Positions 7,971-16,356 are shown, counted from the stretch's first letter. The stretch is DNA of 26,573 bases from Firmicutes bacterium CAG:238 (GCA_000435615.1 FR881928.1:1-26573); one strand, 5' to 3'. The notes: a model not told the origin generated them from the letters alone. Program-made: numbers and translations.

Positions 7971-10900
7971 ATGGGAGAAATCAAAAAATTCAAAAGAGTG
8001 CTTGTTGCCAACAGAGGCGAGATTGCAATCCGAGTTTTCAGAGCATGCAGAGAGCTTGGGATCCGAACGGTTGCGATTTATTCCGAAGAAGACAAAAATT
8101 CTTTATTCAGAACAAAAGCCGATGAAGCTTATCAAATCGGAAAGGGCAAAACTCCGGTCGGCGCTTATCTCAGCATCGACGAAATCATTGCCCTTGCAAA
8201 GGCAAAGGGTGTAGACGCAATTCATCCGGGATACGGATTTCTGGCTGAAAATGAAGAATTTGCAAAGACCTGTGCCGATGCCGGAATCGAATTTATCGGG
8301 CCTACGGCAGAAATGATGAACAGCCTCGGGGACAAAATTCAGTCCAAAATCGTAGCGCACTCCGTGGGAGTTCCTACAGTTCCGGGCGTTGAGAAAGCAA
8401 TCGAAACAGAAGCCGAAGCATTGGAATTCGCAAATTCATGCGGTTATCCCGTTATGCTCAAGGCAGCTGCCGGCGGCGGCGGACGAGGAATGAGAATCGT
8501 AAGAAGCGAAGAAGAACTTCTTCCACAGTTCCGTTCCGCGCGTTCCGAAGCAGCGAAAGCTTTCGGCATTGACGATATTTTCATTGAAAAATACCTTGAG
8601 AACCCAAAGCACATCGAAGTGCAGATTTTGGGTGACAAGGAAGGCAATATCGTTCATCTTTATGAACGTGACTGCTCCATCCAGAGAAGACACCAGAAGG
8701 TTATCGAATTTACGCCGGCGCTCTGCCTGACCGATGAGCAGCGCAGCGCAATCTGTGAAGACGCGATTAAAATCGCAAAGGCAGTAAATTATCGCTCCGC
8801 AGGTACGGTTGAATTCCTGCTTGACCACACGACAGGCAAGCATTATTTCATCGAAATGAATCCTCGCATTCAGGTTGAACATACCGTAACGGAAATGGTT
8901 ACGGGAATCGACATCGTGCAGGCACAGATTCTTATTGCAGAGGGTCACAGACTCGACAGCAGGGAAATCGGAATCAAGGGTCAGGACGATATCAAGGTTA
9001 CCGGACACGCAATCCAGTGCAGAATCACTGCGGAAGATCCGGCAAACGACTTCATGCCGGATACAGGAACAATCGAATCCTACCGTTCACCGGGCGGATT
9101 CGGAATCAGACTTGACGGCGGCAACGGATTCCAGGGATCCACGATCACGCCGTTCTACGATTCCTTGCTTCTTAAGGTAACATCGTTCGGAAGAGATTTT
9201 GACGATACGAGAAGAAAGGCTATCCGTGCACTCGGTGAAACCATCATCAAGGGCGTAAAGACGAATATTCCTTTCATGCTCAATGTACTGAATCACCCGA
9301 CTTTTGCCGCAGGTGAATGTGATACCGGATTTATCGCAAACACTCCGGACCTGCTTGACATCGGCAAGGTACAGGATACCGAACTGAGAGTCATTGAATT
9401 CCTCGGCAATAAGTTTGTAAACGAAACAAAAGGCAGGAAGAGAAGCTACAACGTACCGGTATTCCCGAAGTTCAAGAGCGAAGAAATTGCGGACCTTCAG
9501 GGCAGAGGAACCAAACAGCTTTTCGACGAAATGGGCGCAAAGGACTTTACACAGTGGGTAAGAAAACAGCAGAGACTTTTTGTGACAGATACCACTATGC
9601 GTGATGCCCAGCAGTCCCTCATGGCTACCCGCGTAAGAACCGTTGATATGGAAAAAATCGCTCCGGCGGTTTCCGTATACGGACGCAAGCTTTTCTCACT
9701 CGAAATGTGGGGCGGGGCTACCTTTGATACGGCGTACCGTTTCCTCAAGGAAGATCCGTGGGAAAGACTCGAAGTGCTTCGCGAAAGGTGCCCGAACATC
9801 CTCATGCAGATGCTTATCAGAGGTGCAAATGCCGTTGGATACAAGAACTATCCGGACAATGTAATCCGTGAGTTTGTAAAACAGTCTGCAAAATCCGGAA
9901 TCGACGTATTCCGTATTTTCGACTCACTCAACTGGATTCAGGGCATGGAAGTTGCACTTGACGAAACTCTCAATCAGGGCATGATCGCGGAACCTTGCCT
10001 CTGCTATACCGGAGATATTCTGGATCCGTCCAGAACCAAATACACGCTTGATTACTATGTAAGAATGGCAAAAGAACTCGAAAAACGCGGGGCTCACATC
10101 CTCGGCATCAAGGATATGTCGGGACTTCTCAAGCCAACCGCTGCTTCGAAGCTGATCGGAACGCTCAAGCAGGAAATCGGTATTCCGATTCATCTGCATA
10201 CGCACGACACTTCCGGAAACGGAGTTGCTACCGTGCTTATGGCAGCACAGGCAGGCGTTGACATCGTGGATGCGGCATTTAACTCCATGTCCGGACTTAC
10301 ATCGCAGCCGGCACTTAACTCCATCGTTGCGTCCTTGCAGAATTCCGACAGAGATACAGGCCTTGATTCGGACGGACTTCAGAAAATCAGTGAATACTGG
10401 AGAGATGTTCGTCCGGTATACAAAGAATTCGAATCCGAACTTCAGACCGCTTCCGCTGAAATCTACAAGTATGAGATTCCGGGTGGTCAGTACTCCAACC
10501 TTCAGGCACAGGTTGAATCCTTCGGTCTCGGCCACAAGCTGAAAGAAGTAAAGGATATGTACAAGGCTGTAAACATGATGCTCGGCGATATCGTAAAGGT
10601 TACACCGTCATCAAAGGTTGTAGGCGACCTTGCAATCTTTATGGTTCAGAACGGACTGACTCCGGAAAACATCGTGGAAAAGGGTGCAAACATCGACTTC
10701 CCGGATTCCACGGTTTCCTACTTCGAAGGTATGATGGGACAGCCGGAAGGCGGATTCCCGGAAGACATTCAGAAAGTTGTTCTCAAGGACAAAAAGCCGA
10801 TTACCTGCAGACCGGGAGAACTCCTGGAACCGGAAGATTTCGAAGCAATCAGAAAGAAATTGCAGGATGAGCTGGAACTCGAAGGAACCGACAGAGAAGT

Positions 10901-11420
10901 CATTTCCTATGCTCTGTATCCGAAGGTATTCGAGGATTACATCAAGTCCATCCGCAAGGAAGGATCCTTCCGTTACATGGGTTCGGATATCTTCTTCCAC
11001 TCACTCGAAGAAGGGGAAACCTGCGAAGTTAAGGTTAAAGACGGCGTAAATCTCATGGTTAAACTTCAGGAGGTTCGTCCGGTTGACAATGACGGCTTCC
11101 GCGAAGCAATTTTCGAAGTTAACGGAAACCGCCGTATCATAAAGATTAAAGACAAAACAGTAACCGTAAACTCTTCCAACTCGGTTCTTTATGCAAATGA
11201 AGACAATCCGATGGAAGTCGGCGCTAATATCCCGGGCAACATCATCAAGGTGCTCGTTAAGGAAGGCGAAACGGTCGCTGCCAACCAGCCGATTGCTGTA
11301 ATCGAGGCCATGAAGATGGAAACAAACATCATCGCAAGAGAAGGCGGAGTTGTTGAAAGAATCTATGTTTCCGAGGGACAGCAGGTGAAGGCCGGTGAAA
11401 TGGTTGCAAAGCTGAAGTAA
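7971..11420 (+). CDS. pyc: Pyruvate carboxylase
   Basis: A 1149-residue single-chain biotin enzyme: pyruvate + bicarbonate + ATP gives oxaloacetate, the anaplerotic entry to aspartate-family synthesis. Biotin carboxylase comes first (ANRGEIAIRVFRAC near residue 13; ATP-grasp glycine loop KAAAGGGGRGMR near 160; EMNPRIQVEHTVTE near 295). The carboxyltransferase begins near 545 with TDTTMRDAQQSL, continues through GIKDMSGLLKP with the catalytic lysine, and has metal ligands in HLHTHDTSG. The biotinyl carrier domain at the end carries EAMKMET with the biotinylated lysine at 1115. All domains are present in one chain of normal length. AGGAGAGAGG precedes ATG 7971. A strong terminator follows. Threonine synthase lies directly downstream, which fits oxaloacetate feeding the threonine branch. 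Confidence 0.98.
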   Translation: MGEIKKFKRVLVANRGEIAIRVFRACRELGIRTVAIYSEEDKNSLFRTKADEAYQIGKGKTPVGAYLSIDEIIALAKAKGVDAIHPGYGFLAENEEFAKTCADAGIEFIGPTAEMMNSLGDKIQSKIVAHSVGVPTVPGVEKAIETEAEALEFANSCGYPVMLKAAAGGGGRGMRIVRSEEELLPQFRSARSEAAKAFGIDDIFIEKYLENPKHIEVQILGDKEGNIVHLYERDCSIQRRHQKVIEFTPALCLTDEQRSAICEDAIKIAKAVNYRSAGTVEFLLDHTTGKHYFIEMNPRIQVEHTVTEMVTGIDIVQAQILIAEGHRLDSREIGIKGQDDIKVTGHAIQCRITAEDPANDFMPDTGTIESYRSPGGFGIRLDGGNGFQGSTITPFYDSLLLKVTSFGRDFDDTRRKAIRALGETIIKGVKTNIPFMLNVLNHPTFAAGECDTGFIANTPDLLDIGKVQDTELRVIEFLGNKFVNETKGRKRSYNVPVFPKFKSEEIADLQGRGTKQLFDEMGAKDFTQWVRKQQRLFVTDTTMRDAQQSLMATRVRTVDMEKIAPAVSVYGRKLFSLEMWGGATFDTAYRFLKEDPWERLEVLRERCPNILMQMLIRGANAVGYKNYPDNVIREFVKQSAKSGIDVFRIFDSLNWIQGMEVALDETLNQGMIAEPCLCYTGDILDPSRTKYTLDYYVRMAKELEKRGAHILGIKDMSGLLKPTAASKLIGTLKQEIGIPIHLHTHDTSGNGVATVLMAAQAGVDIVDAAFNSMSGLTSQPALNSIVASLQNSDRDTGLDSDGLQKISEYWRDVRPVYKEFESELQTASAEIYKYEIPGGQYSNLQAQVESFGLGHKLKEVKDMYKAVNMMLGDIVKVTPSSKVVGDLAIFMVQNGLTPENIVEKGANIDFPDSTVSYFEGMMGQPEGGFPEDIQKVVLKDKKPITCRPGELLEPEDFEAIRKKLQDELELEGTDREVISYALYPKVFEDYIKSIRKEGSFRYMGSDIFFHSLEEGETCEVKVKDGVNLMVKLQEVRPVDNDGFREAIFEVNGNRRIIKIKDKTVTVNSSNSVLYANEDNPMEVGANIPGNIIKVLVKEGETVAANQPIAVIEAMKMETNIIAREGGVVERIYVSEGQQVKAGEMVAKLK

Positions 11421-11454
11421 TTCATTCGCCACGCTTTAAAAAATCAAATCAGAC

Positions 11455-11503
11455 AGCCGATTTTGCCCCTGCCCGGTATGGGGCAGGCAAAGTCGGCTTT
11501 TTT
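11455..11503 (+). terminator. Strong intrinsic terminator between pyc and thrC
   Basis: AGCCGATTTTGCC pairs with GGCAAAGTCGGCT (13 bp, one G-U). A further five-pair TGCCC/GGGCA segment follows after a 2-nt bulge, closing on a short loop, and TTTTTT completes it. Only about 17 nt separate the T-run from the thrC start, and the thrC ribosome site (AGGAGG, 11508-11513) falls in that gap, leaving no room for a promoter after the hairpin. Confidence 0.9.
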
Positions 11504-11520
11504 AAATAGGAGGAAACAGA

Positions 11521-13023
11521 ATGTTATATGAGAGTACTCGCGGCAGTTTAGACAGAATGACCGGAGCGCAGGCCATCATCCGTGGCATTGCCGCGGATAA
11601 GGGACTTTATGTGCCGGTTCAAGTCCCTGCGCTGCCGTTTGACATTGCGGAGGCGGCAGCGCGGATGGCCGCCGGAAAAATTGGATACAAAGATGTTGCC
11701 TTTCAGGTAATCGGAGCGTTTTTTGATGACTTTACGCAGGAAGAAATGCACAGCTGCATCGAGGGTGCGTATGATTCAAAATTCACGGTACCCGACATCG
11801 TCGAACTGAAGCAGGCGGGAGGAGCGCGGTTCCTGGAACTTTACCACGGCAAGACTGCGGCATTCAAGGATATGGCGCTGTCAATCCTGCCGTATCTGAT
11901 GACGACCGCCTGCCGCAAAGAAGGCGAAAAATCCAAAATCTGCATTTTGACGGCAACATCCGGAGATACGGGAAAGGCCGCACTCGAAGGCTTTGCGGAT
12001 GTACCGGGAACCGAGATTATCGTGTTTTACCCGTCTGAAGGTGTAAGCCGGGTGCAGGAAAGACAGATGATAACCCAGACCGGTGCGAACACCCATGTTT
12101 TTGCGATTCGCGGAAACTTTGACGATGCACAGACCGGGGTTAAGAAAATTTTTGCGAATGACGCATTTGCCGGCAGACTTGCCGAAATGGGAATCAAGCT
12201 TTCCTCAGCAAACTCCATCAATGTCGGAAGACTTGTGCCGCAGGTGGCATATTATGTATACAGCTATTTGAAACTTGTGGCGGACGGAACCCTCAAGGCC
12301 GGCGAACCGATGAACGTAACAGTTCCGACCGGAAATTTCGGAAACATTCTGGCAGCATATTATGCAAAACTGATGGGAATTCCGGTAAACAAATTCATAT
12401 GTGCGTCAAACGACAACAAGGTTTTGACGGATTTCATCAGAAGCGGGGTTTACGATATCCGCAGCGAAGTCAGAAGTTTTTACTGCACGAACTCACCATC
12501 AATGGACATTCTGATTTCCAGTAACCTCGAAAGACTGCTGTATCTTTTGAGTGGCAGAGACGGAAATCTTATTGCGGAATGGATGAAATCCTTGGAAAGC
12601 AGCAAACGCTACGAAGTTTCCGAAAGCGTTAAAGCGGCACTCGGTGATTTCTACGGCGGATTCTGCACGGAGGAAGACGCGGTTGCCGCGATTGCGAAGA
12701 TGTGGTCTGAAAACGGCTACCTCATGGACACGCATACGGCGGTTGCATACAAGGTTTATGAGGACTATGTGAAAGAAACGGGTGACAAGACATCTACGGT
12801 AATCGCATCGACGGCGAGCGCATATAAATTTGCGGAAAGCGTTGCAAAGGCCTGCGGAATCGGCCCATGCAAGGACGGATTTGAATATGTCAAGGCACTT
12901 GCGGAGAAGACGGGCGTTGCAATTCCGTACGGGCTTTGCGATTTGGACAAAAAGCCGGTACTTCACAAGGGCGTGATCGCTTCCGGCCAAATGCAGGAAG
13001 CCGTATTGGAGGCACTCAGGTAA
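11521..13023 (+). CDS. thrC: Threonine synthase
   Basis: A 500-residue PLP enzyme converting O-phosphohomoserine to threonine. The N-terminus (YESTRGS then GLYVP near 29) and YHGKTAAFKDMAL, with the Schiff-base lysine at about residue 116, mark the longer threonine synthase class seen in E. coli and yeast rather than the short Bacillus class. The phosphate-binding loop is ATSGDTGKAALEGF, and VPTGNFGNILAAYYAKLMGIP is the second conserved block. AGGAGG lies 7 nt before ATG 11521. The stop overlaps the next start as TAATG, so the DUF3267 gene is translationally coupled. No promoter fits between the preceding terminator and the gene, which implies read-through, attenuation, or a promoter inside the end of pyc. 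Confidence 0.97.
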   Translation: MLYESTRGSLDRMTGAQAIIRGIAADKGLYVPVQVPALPFDIAEAAARMAAGKIGYKDVAFQVIGAFFDDFTQEEMHSCIEGAYDSKFTVPDIVELKQAGGARFLELYHGKTAAFKDMALSILPYLMTTACRKEGEKSKICILTATSGDTGKAALEGFADVPGTEIIVFYPSEGVSRVQERQMITQTGANTHVFAIRGNFDDAQTGVKKIFANDAFAGRLAEMGIKLSSANSINVGRLVPQVAYYVYSYLKLVADGTLKAGEPMNVTVPTGNFGNILAAYYAKLMGIPVNKFICASNDNKVLTDFIRSGVYDIRSEVRSFYCTNSPSMDILISSNLERLLYLLSGRDGNLIAEWMKSLESSKRYEVSESVKAALGDFYGGFCTEEDAVAAIAKMWSENGYLMDTHTAVAYKVYEDYVKETGDKTSTVIASTASAYKFAESVAKACGIGPCKDGFEYVKALAEKTGVAIPYGLCDLDKKPVLHKGVIASGQMQEAVLEALR

Positions 13024-13622
13024 TGAAAGATTTTGCACATGAAAGACTGCCGCGAGGGTATGAACTGTACGAAACGGTCGACCTCGCCGGAAAAGCGATG
13101 AAAGTGATGGCAATCTTTGTGGTTCTGCTTACGCTTGGCATGGTTTTGTGGGGAATCCTCCTTTCCGGACATCCCGTTTCCGAAGCCTTTCAGATGGAAG
13201 CCTTTCGGATTGCCTTTGCCGCCGGGGGAATGATAATGGGCATGGTCGTTTACCTTTTTGTGCACGAGGGTGTTCATGGATTCTTTATTAAAATGTTCAG
13301 CGGAACTGCACCTTTTTACGGAAAAGACCTCAAAAAAGGCATGTTTTATGCCGGAAGCAGCTGTTTTTTCGGTAAAACCGCCTATGTGACAATCGCGCTT
13401 GCCCCGCTTGTCATTTGGGGAATTGTGATTGCAATCATGCTTTCGGAACTTTCGACAAACGCACCGCAGTACTGGTGGTATTTGTATATGATACAGATTT
13501 TTAACTTCACGGGGGCTGCAGGTGACTTGTACATTGCGTGCCGAACGCTCGGAATGCCGAAAGAAGTTCTGGTGCAGGACAGCGGCACGGCGATGAAATT
13601 TTTCCTGCCGACAAACATATAG
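13023..13622 (+). CDS. DUF3267 membrane-embedded putative zincin metallopeptidase
   Basis: A 199-residue integral membrane protein of the DUF3267 type. Hydrophobic segments lie at about 26-48, 62-82, 119-141 and 150-166. FVHEGVHGFF holds an HExxH zinc motif (H81, E82, H85) at the end of a membrane helix, and NFTGAAGDLY (161-170) offers D168 as a plausible third ligand. Substrate is unknown. The start is ATG 13023, read from the TAATG overlap with thrC and served by GGAGG at 13008-13012. A longer in-frame extension upstream would overlap thrC and is rejected. A terminator follows. Placement with thrC could simply reflect operon packing. Family call good; catalytic activity is inferred from motifs. 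Confidence 0.82.
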   Translation: MKDFAHERLPRGYELYETVDLAGKAMKVMAIFVVLLTLGMVLWGILLSGHPVSEAFQMEAFRIAFAAGGMIMGMVVYLFVHEGVHGFFIKMFSGTAPFYGKDLKKGMFYAGSSCFFGKTAYVTIALAPLVIWGIVIAIMLSELSTNAPQYWWYLYMIQIFNFTGAAGDLYIACRTLGMPKEVLVQDSGTAMKFFLPTNI

Positions 13623-13641
13623 TGACACAACAAAAATCATC

Positions 13642-13686
13642 CGCTTGGCAGTGGAACCGGAAATTTCTACCGCCGAGCGTTTTTTT
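13642..13686 (+). terminator. Intrinsic terminator after the DUF3267 gene
   Basis: A long imperfect hairpin (left arm 13642-13656, right arm 13665-13679; 12 Watson-Crick pairs, two G-U, one mismatch) is followed by seven Ts. A second small hairpin, CCCG/CGGG (13688-13702), followed by another T-run lies just beyond and may act as a backup. Confidence 0.85.
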
Positions 13687-13728
13687 GCCCGAATTTTCCG
13701 GGAAGGTTTTTTTATTTGGGTGCCTGAC

Positions 13729-13762
13729 TTCGACATATTTCGCCAAGGCCGTGTTGTATTAT
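13729..13762 (+). promoter_or_regulatory. spoIIGA promoter region with two Spo0A boxes
   Basis: TTCGACA (13729-13735) and TTCGCCA (13739-13745) both match TTCGNCA, the reverse complement of the 0A box TGNCGAA, and start exactly 10 bp (one helical turn) apart. The likely -10 is TATTAT (13757-13762). No good -35 lies at 17 bp, while 22 bp upstream the -35 position falls on the first 0A box, echoing the long spacer of B. subtilis spoIIG. Spo0A activation is inferred. The boxes lie closer to the -10 than in the B. subtilis promoter. Confidence 0.65.
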
Positions 13763-13781
13763 GGTAATGCGAGGTAGACAA

Positions 13782-14597
13782 GTGGTTATTTACGGAGAAT
13801 ATCTTTTTCTGGAAAACTTTATTACGGGAGGCATCCTGCTTTTCTTTACGGTAAAGCTTCTGAACCGCAGGTTTTCCCGCATTCGCCTTTTTATAGGAGC
13901 TGCAATGTGCGGAGCGGCGGGATTTGCAATTTTTCTGCCTATGGCGGGTATAGCGGGCATTTTGATGCAAGTCGGAATTGCCGCGTCAGCCGTATTCCTC
14001 GGACTGGGAGCAAAAACAGCAAAAGAGTTGCTCGCCCAAACAGCCATTTTTATGGCGCTAACCCTGATATCGGGCGGAGGTGTCATGGCACTTATGCTGT
14101 GGCAGGAAATTCCTTCGGTGTCGGGGGCAGGAGCACTCTACATCCCGCCGCTGACCTATTTGAGGCTGATCTGCTTCGGAATTCTTGCCTTCGGTTTCTC
14201 ATACCTGATAGTCAAGTTGATACAACAGGTCAGACTGAACATCGGGCTGTGCGATGAGGCCGAGATTCGAATAGAAGGACAGACGATTTTGCTGCGAGCT
14301 ATGATTGATACCGGCAATTACCTCAAAGAACCGATAAGCGGCAGATCCGTCGCACTGATTGGGAAGAATGCCGCAGGGAAACTTGAAAAACTGAAATGCA
14401 AAGAACGCTATGCTTTGATTCCGTTTCATTCTGTGGGAAGCCGAAACGGGATGCTGGAGGGAATGCGTACCGACAGCATTTATTACCGGGGAAATGAAGT
14501 ACGGAATGCCGTGATTGCATTTTATGAGAATGACTTTGAAGACATCGATATGATTTTGGGTAGAGATTTTTTGGACAGGGGGCTTTCAAATGAATAG
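13782..14597 (+). CDS. spoIIGA: SpoIIGA, sigma-E-activating membrane aspartic protease
   Basis: A 271-residue sporulation protease that removes the pro-sequence of SigE in the mother cell after a forespore signal. The N-terminal half holds about five hydrophobic helices (YGEYLFLENFITGGILLFF onward). The cytoplasmic half carries MIDTGNYLKEP, with the catalytic aspartate near residue 176, followed by the late GRDFL motif typical of aspartic proteases. The start is taken as GTG 13782: GAGG lies about 7 nt upstream, the protein then begins MVIYGEYLF as in the family, and the in-frame ATG at 13761 overlaps the predicted -10 box. The gene ends 8 nt inside sigE (ATGAATAG overlap), so protease and substrate are translationally coupled. 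Confidence 0.94.
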   Translation: MVIYGEYLFLENFITGGILLFFTVKLLNRRFSRIRLFIGAAMCGAAGFAIFLPMAGIAGILMQVGIAASAVFLGLGAKTAKELLAQTAIFMALTLISGGGVMALMLWQEIPSVSGAGALYIPPLTYLRLICFGILAFGFSYLIVKLIQQVRLNIGLCDEAEIRIEGQTILLRAMIDTGNYLKEPISGRSVALIGKNAAGKLEKLKCKERYALIPFHSVGSRNGMLEGMRTDSIYYRGNEVRNAVIAFYENDFEDIDMILGRDFLDRGLSNE

Positions 14598-15321
14598 ATT
14601 ACATAGCTTTGCGGATGCAATGAGAAGCAGATTGAAACTTTGGATTTTTCTGCGATTTGGGCAGAAACGGAAAGGAATTTTTTACATAGGCGGAAGCGAT
14701 GTGCTGCCACCGCCGCTGAGCCACGACGAGGAAAGCCGCATGCTGGAGGAATACGCAAAAGGAAGCATGGAAGCAAGAAGCGTTTTGATTGAGCACAACC
14801 TGAGACTTGTGGTTTATATAGCAAAGAAATTTGAAAATGCCGGTGTAAATGTGGAAGATCTGATTTCCATCGGCACAATCGGATTGATCAAGGCAGTGAA
14901 TACTTTTAAACTCGAGAAAAATATCAAACTTGCGACCTACGCTTCAAGATGCATAGAAAACGAAATCTTGATGTACCTCAGAAGAAGCACTAAGCTCAAA
15001 AGCGAAGTCAGTCTCGATGAGCCGTTGAACGTGGATTGGGACGGAAACGAACTGCTCTTGAGCGATATATTGGGGACGGACAACGATGTGGTCTATCACA
15101 GGCTGGAAGAGGAAGTCAACCGCAAACTGCTGTATGGAGCAATGGCAAAGCTCGAGCCGCGGGAGAAAGAACTGATGGAAATGCGATTCGGCCTGAAAAG
15201 CGGAAAAGAAATGACACAGAAGGAGGTTGCGGATAAATTGGGAATTTCACAGTCCTACATATCGCGATTGGAGAAAAGAATCATAGTGAGACTTCGCCGC
15301 GAGATTAAAAAACTCGGGTGA
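14590..15321 (+). CDS. sigE: Sporulation sigma factor SigE (pro-sigma-E)
   Basis: A 243-residue sigma-70 family factor, the first mother-cell-specific sigma. The N-terminal 30 or so residues form a basic, amphipathic pro-sequence, and FYIGGSDVLPPPLS (31-44) is the conserved processing region where SpoIIGA cuts. Region 2 spans about 65-135 (EHNLRLVVYIAKKF, DLISIGTIGLIKAV, ATYASRCIENEI), and region 4 has the helix-turn-helix VADKLGISQSYISRLEKR near 213-230. Overlap with spoIIGA by 8 nt and sigG just downstream is the canonical clostridial/bacillar order. Length matches B. subtilis SigE. Confidence 0.97.
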   Translation: MNRLHSFADAMRSRLKLWIFLRFGQKRKGIFYIGGSDVLPPPLSHDEESRMLEEYAKGSMEARSVLIEHNLRLVVYIAKKFENAGVNVEDLISIGTIGLIKAVNTFKLEKNIKLATYASRCIENEILMYLRRSTKLKSEVSLDEPLNVDWDGNELLLSDILGTDNDVVYHRLEEEVNRKLLYGAMAKLEPREKELMEMRFGLKSGKEMTQKEVADKLGISQSYISRLEKRIIVRLRREIKKLG

Positions 15322-15371
15322 GGCGAAAGCCCGGACATAACAAAGACTGCCTGCATGGTCTTAATTGGCAG

Positions 15372-15402
15372 GTATGCAAAACGCCGCTGCAGTACATAAC
15401 TA
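15372..15402 (+). promoter_or_regulatory. Candidate sigma-F/sigma-G promoter before sigG
   Basis: GTATG (15372-15376) fits the -35 GHATR and lies 18 bp before CATAACTA (15395-15402), which resembles the -10 CATWHTA apart from one extra base. Its place in the sigE-sigG gap is where a forespore promoter for sigG is expected. The match is imperfect. Confidence 0.4.
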
Positions 15403-15428
15403 AAACAAAAAGGAATGGTGTATGGACT

Positions 15429-16199
15429 ATGGTAAGCAAGGTTGAAATATGCGGCGTGAACACGGCCAAACTGCCTCTTTACAAAGACGGCGAAATGATG
15501 GAAATGATAGAAAAGATTCATGCGGGAGACAAGGAGCTCAGAGATGAATTCATAAAAGGAAACCTGAGATTGGTTCTCAGCGTAATACAGCGGTTTTCGG
15601 GCCGCGGGGAAAATCCGGACGATCTTTTTCAGGTAGGCTGCATAGGGCTTATCAAAGCGTTGGACAATTTTGACACGAGTCACGGCGTTAAGTTCTCGAC
15701 CTATGCCGTTCCGATGATTATCGGGGAAATCAGGCGCTATCTGAGAGACAATAATTCCATAAGAGTTTCAAGGTCGATGAGAGATCTTGCATACAAAGCA
15801 CTTCAGACCAAGGAACAGCTGGCAGCTAAGCTTCTGCGCGAACCGACGGTTTCTGAAATCGCAAAGGCTATGGACGCAAAGAGAGAGGATGTGGTGATGG
15901 CTCTGGAATCCATACAGGAACCGGTGTCCCTCTACGAGCCGGTATTTCACGATGACGGGGACGCAATCTACGTTATGGATCAGGTACAAGACAGCAAAAA
16001 CACGGATGTCAAATGGATCGAAAACATTTCGCTCTCGGAAGCAATGAAAAAACTTTCTCCGCGCGAAAGGCATATACTCAATATGCGATTTTTTGAAGGA
16101 AAAACACAGATGGAAGTGGCCGAGGAAATATCCATTAGTCAGGCACAGGTTTCGCGCCTGGAAAAAAACGCCTTAAAATACATGAGAAAATATGTATAA
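15429..16199 (+). CDS. sigG: Sporulation sigma factor SigG (late forespore)
   Basis: A 256-residue sigma factor active in the forespore after engulfment. The N-terminus VSKVEICGVNTAKLPL is the distinctive SigG signature. Region 2 is about 40-110 (GNLRLVLSVIQRF, DLFQVGCIGLIKALDNFD, STYAVPMIIGEIRRYLRDN), region 3 spans 130-175, and region 4 ends with the helix-turn-helix VAEEISISQAQVSRLEKNAL. The start at ATG 15429 is chosen because the family signature begins there; the upstream open frame of 37 codons has no homology-like sequence. Its AAGGA site (15410-15414) is about 14 nt away, rather far, so initiation could be weak, or the site is spaced unusually. A terminator follows at 16218. Confidence 0.96.
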   Translation: MVSKVEICGVNTAKLPLYKDGEMMEMIEKIHAGDKELRDEFIKGNLRLVLSVIQRFSGRGENPDDLFQVGCIGLIKALDNFDTSHGVKFSTYAVPMIIGEIRRYLRDNNSIRVSRSMRDLAYKALQTKEQLAAKLLREPTVSEIAKAMDAKREDVVMALESIQEPVSLYEPVFHDDGDAIYVMDQVQDSKNTDVKWIENISLSEAMKKLSPRERHILNMRFFEGKTQMEVAEEISISQAQVSRLEKNALKYMRKYV

Positions 16200-16217
16200 A
16201 ACGATTTTGGAAAAAAT

Positions 16218-16250
16218 ACCGACTGTTTGCATTATCAGGCAGTCGGTTTT
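16218..16250 (+). terminator. Intrinsic terminator after sigG
   Basis: ACCGACTG (16218-16225) and CAGTCGGT (16240-16247) form a perfect 8-bp stem with a 14-nt loop, followed by TTTTG. It closes the spoIIGA-sigE-sigG block. Confidence 0.75.
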
Positions 16251-16253
16251 GTG

Positions 16254-16282
16254 TTGAATTATTCGGTGAAATGTGGTTAAAT
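16254..16282 (+). promoter_or_regulatory. Weak candidate promoter for the NifU-like/GGGtGRT operon
   Basis: TTGAAT (16254-16259), 17 bp, TTAAAT (16277-16282): each hexamer matches 4 of 6 consensus positions. It is placed directly after the sigG terminator and would give a leader of about 65 nt. No better promoter is visible in this gap. Confidence 0.3.
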
Positions 16283-16309
16283 AGAAGATGTGAATATTTA
16301 TCAACAGTT

Positions 16310-16339
16310 CTGCCGGCTCATTTGCGGGCGGCGGATTTT
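16310..16339 (+). promoter_or_regulatory. Leader hairpin with T-run before the NifU-like gene
   Basis: CTGCCG (16310-16315) pairs with CGGCGG (16329-16334, one G-U), 13-nt loop, followed by ATTTTT. It resembles a weak attenuator placed about 10 nt before the GGGAGGA ribosome site. Six pairs is marginal. Confidence 0.25.
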
Positions 16340-16356
16340 TCTCATGGGAGGATAGA

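Noticed and set aside
13688..13713. Second hairpin CCCG/CGGG with T-run as an independent terminator.
   Set aside because: Only four pairs and directly behind a much stronger terminator, so treated as part of the same region.
13761..13763. ATG 13761 as the spoIIGA start.
   Set aside because: It overlaps the predicted -10 box and lacks a ribosome site; GTG 13782 has GAGG upstream and gives the usual N-terminus.
12963..13970. A 335-codon minus-strand open frame across DUF3267 and the spoIIGA promoter.
   Set aside because: It runs through a terminator, a promoter and two real genes, and its composition (many H, K, R, C) is that of an antisense frame.
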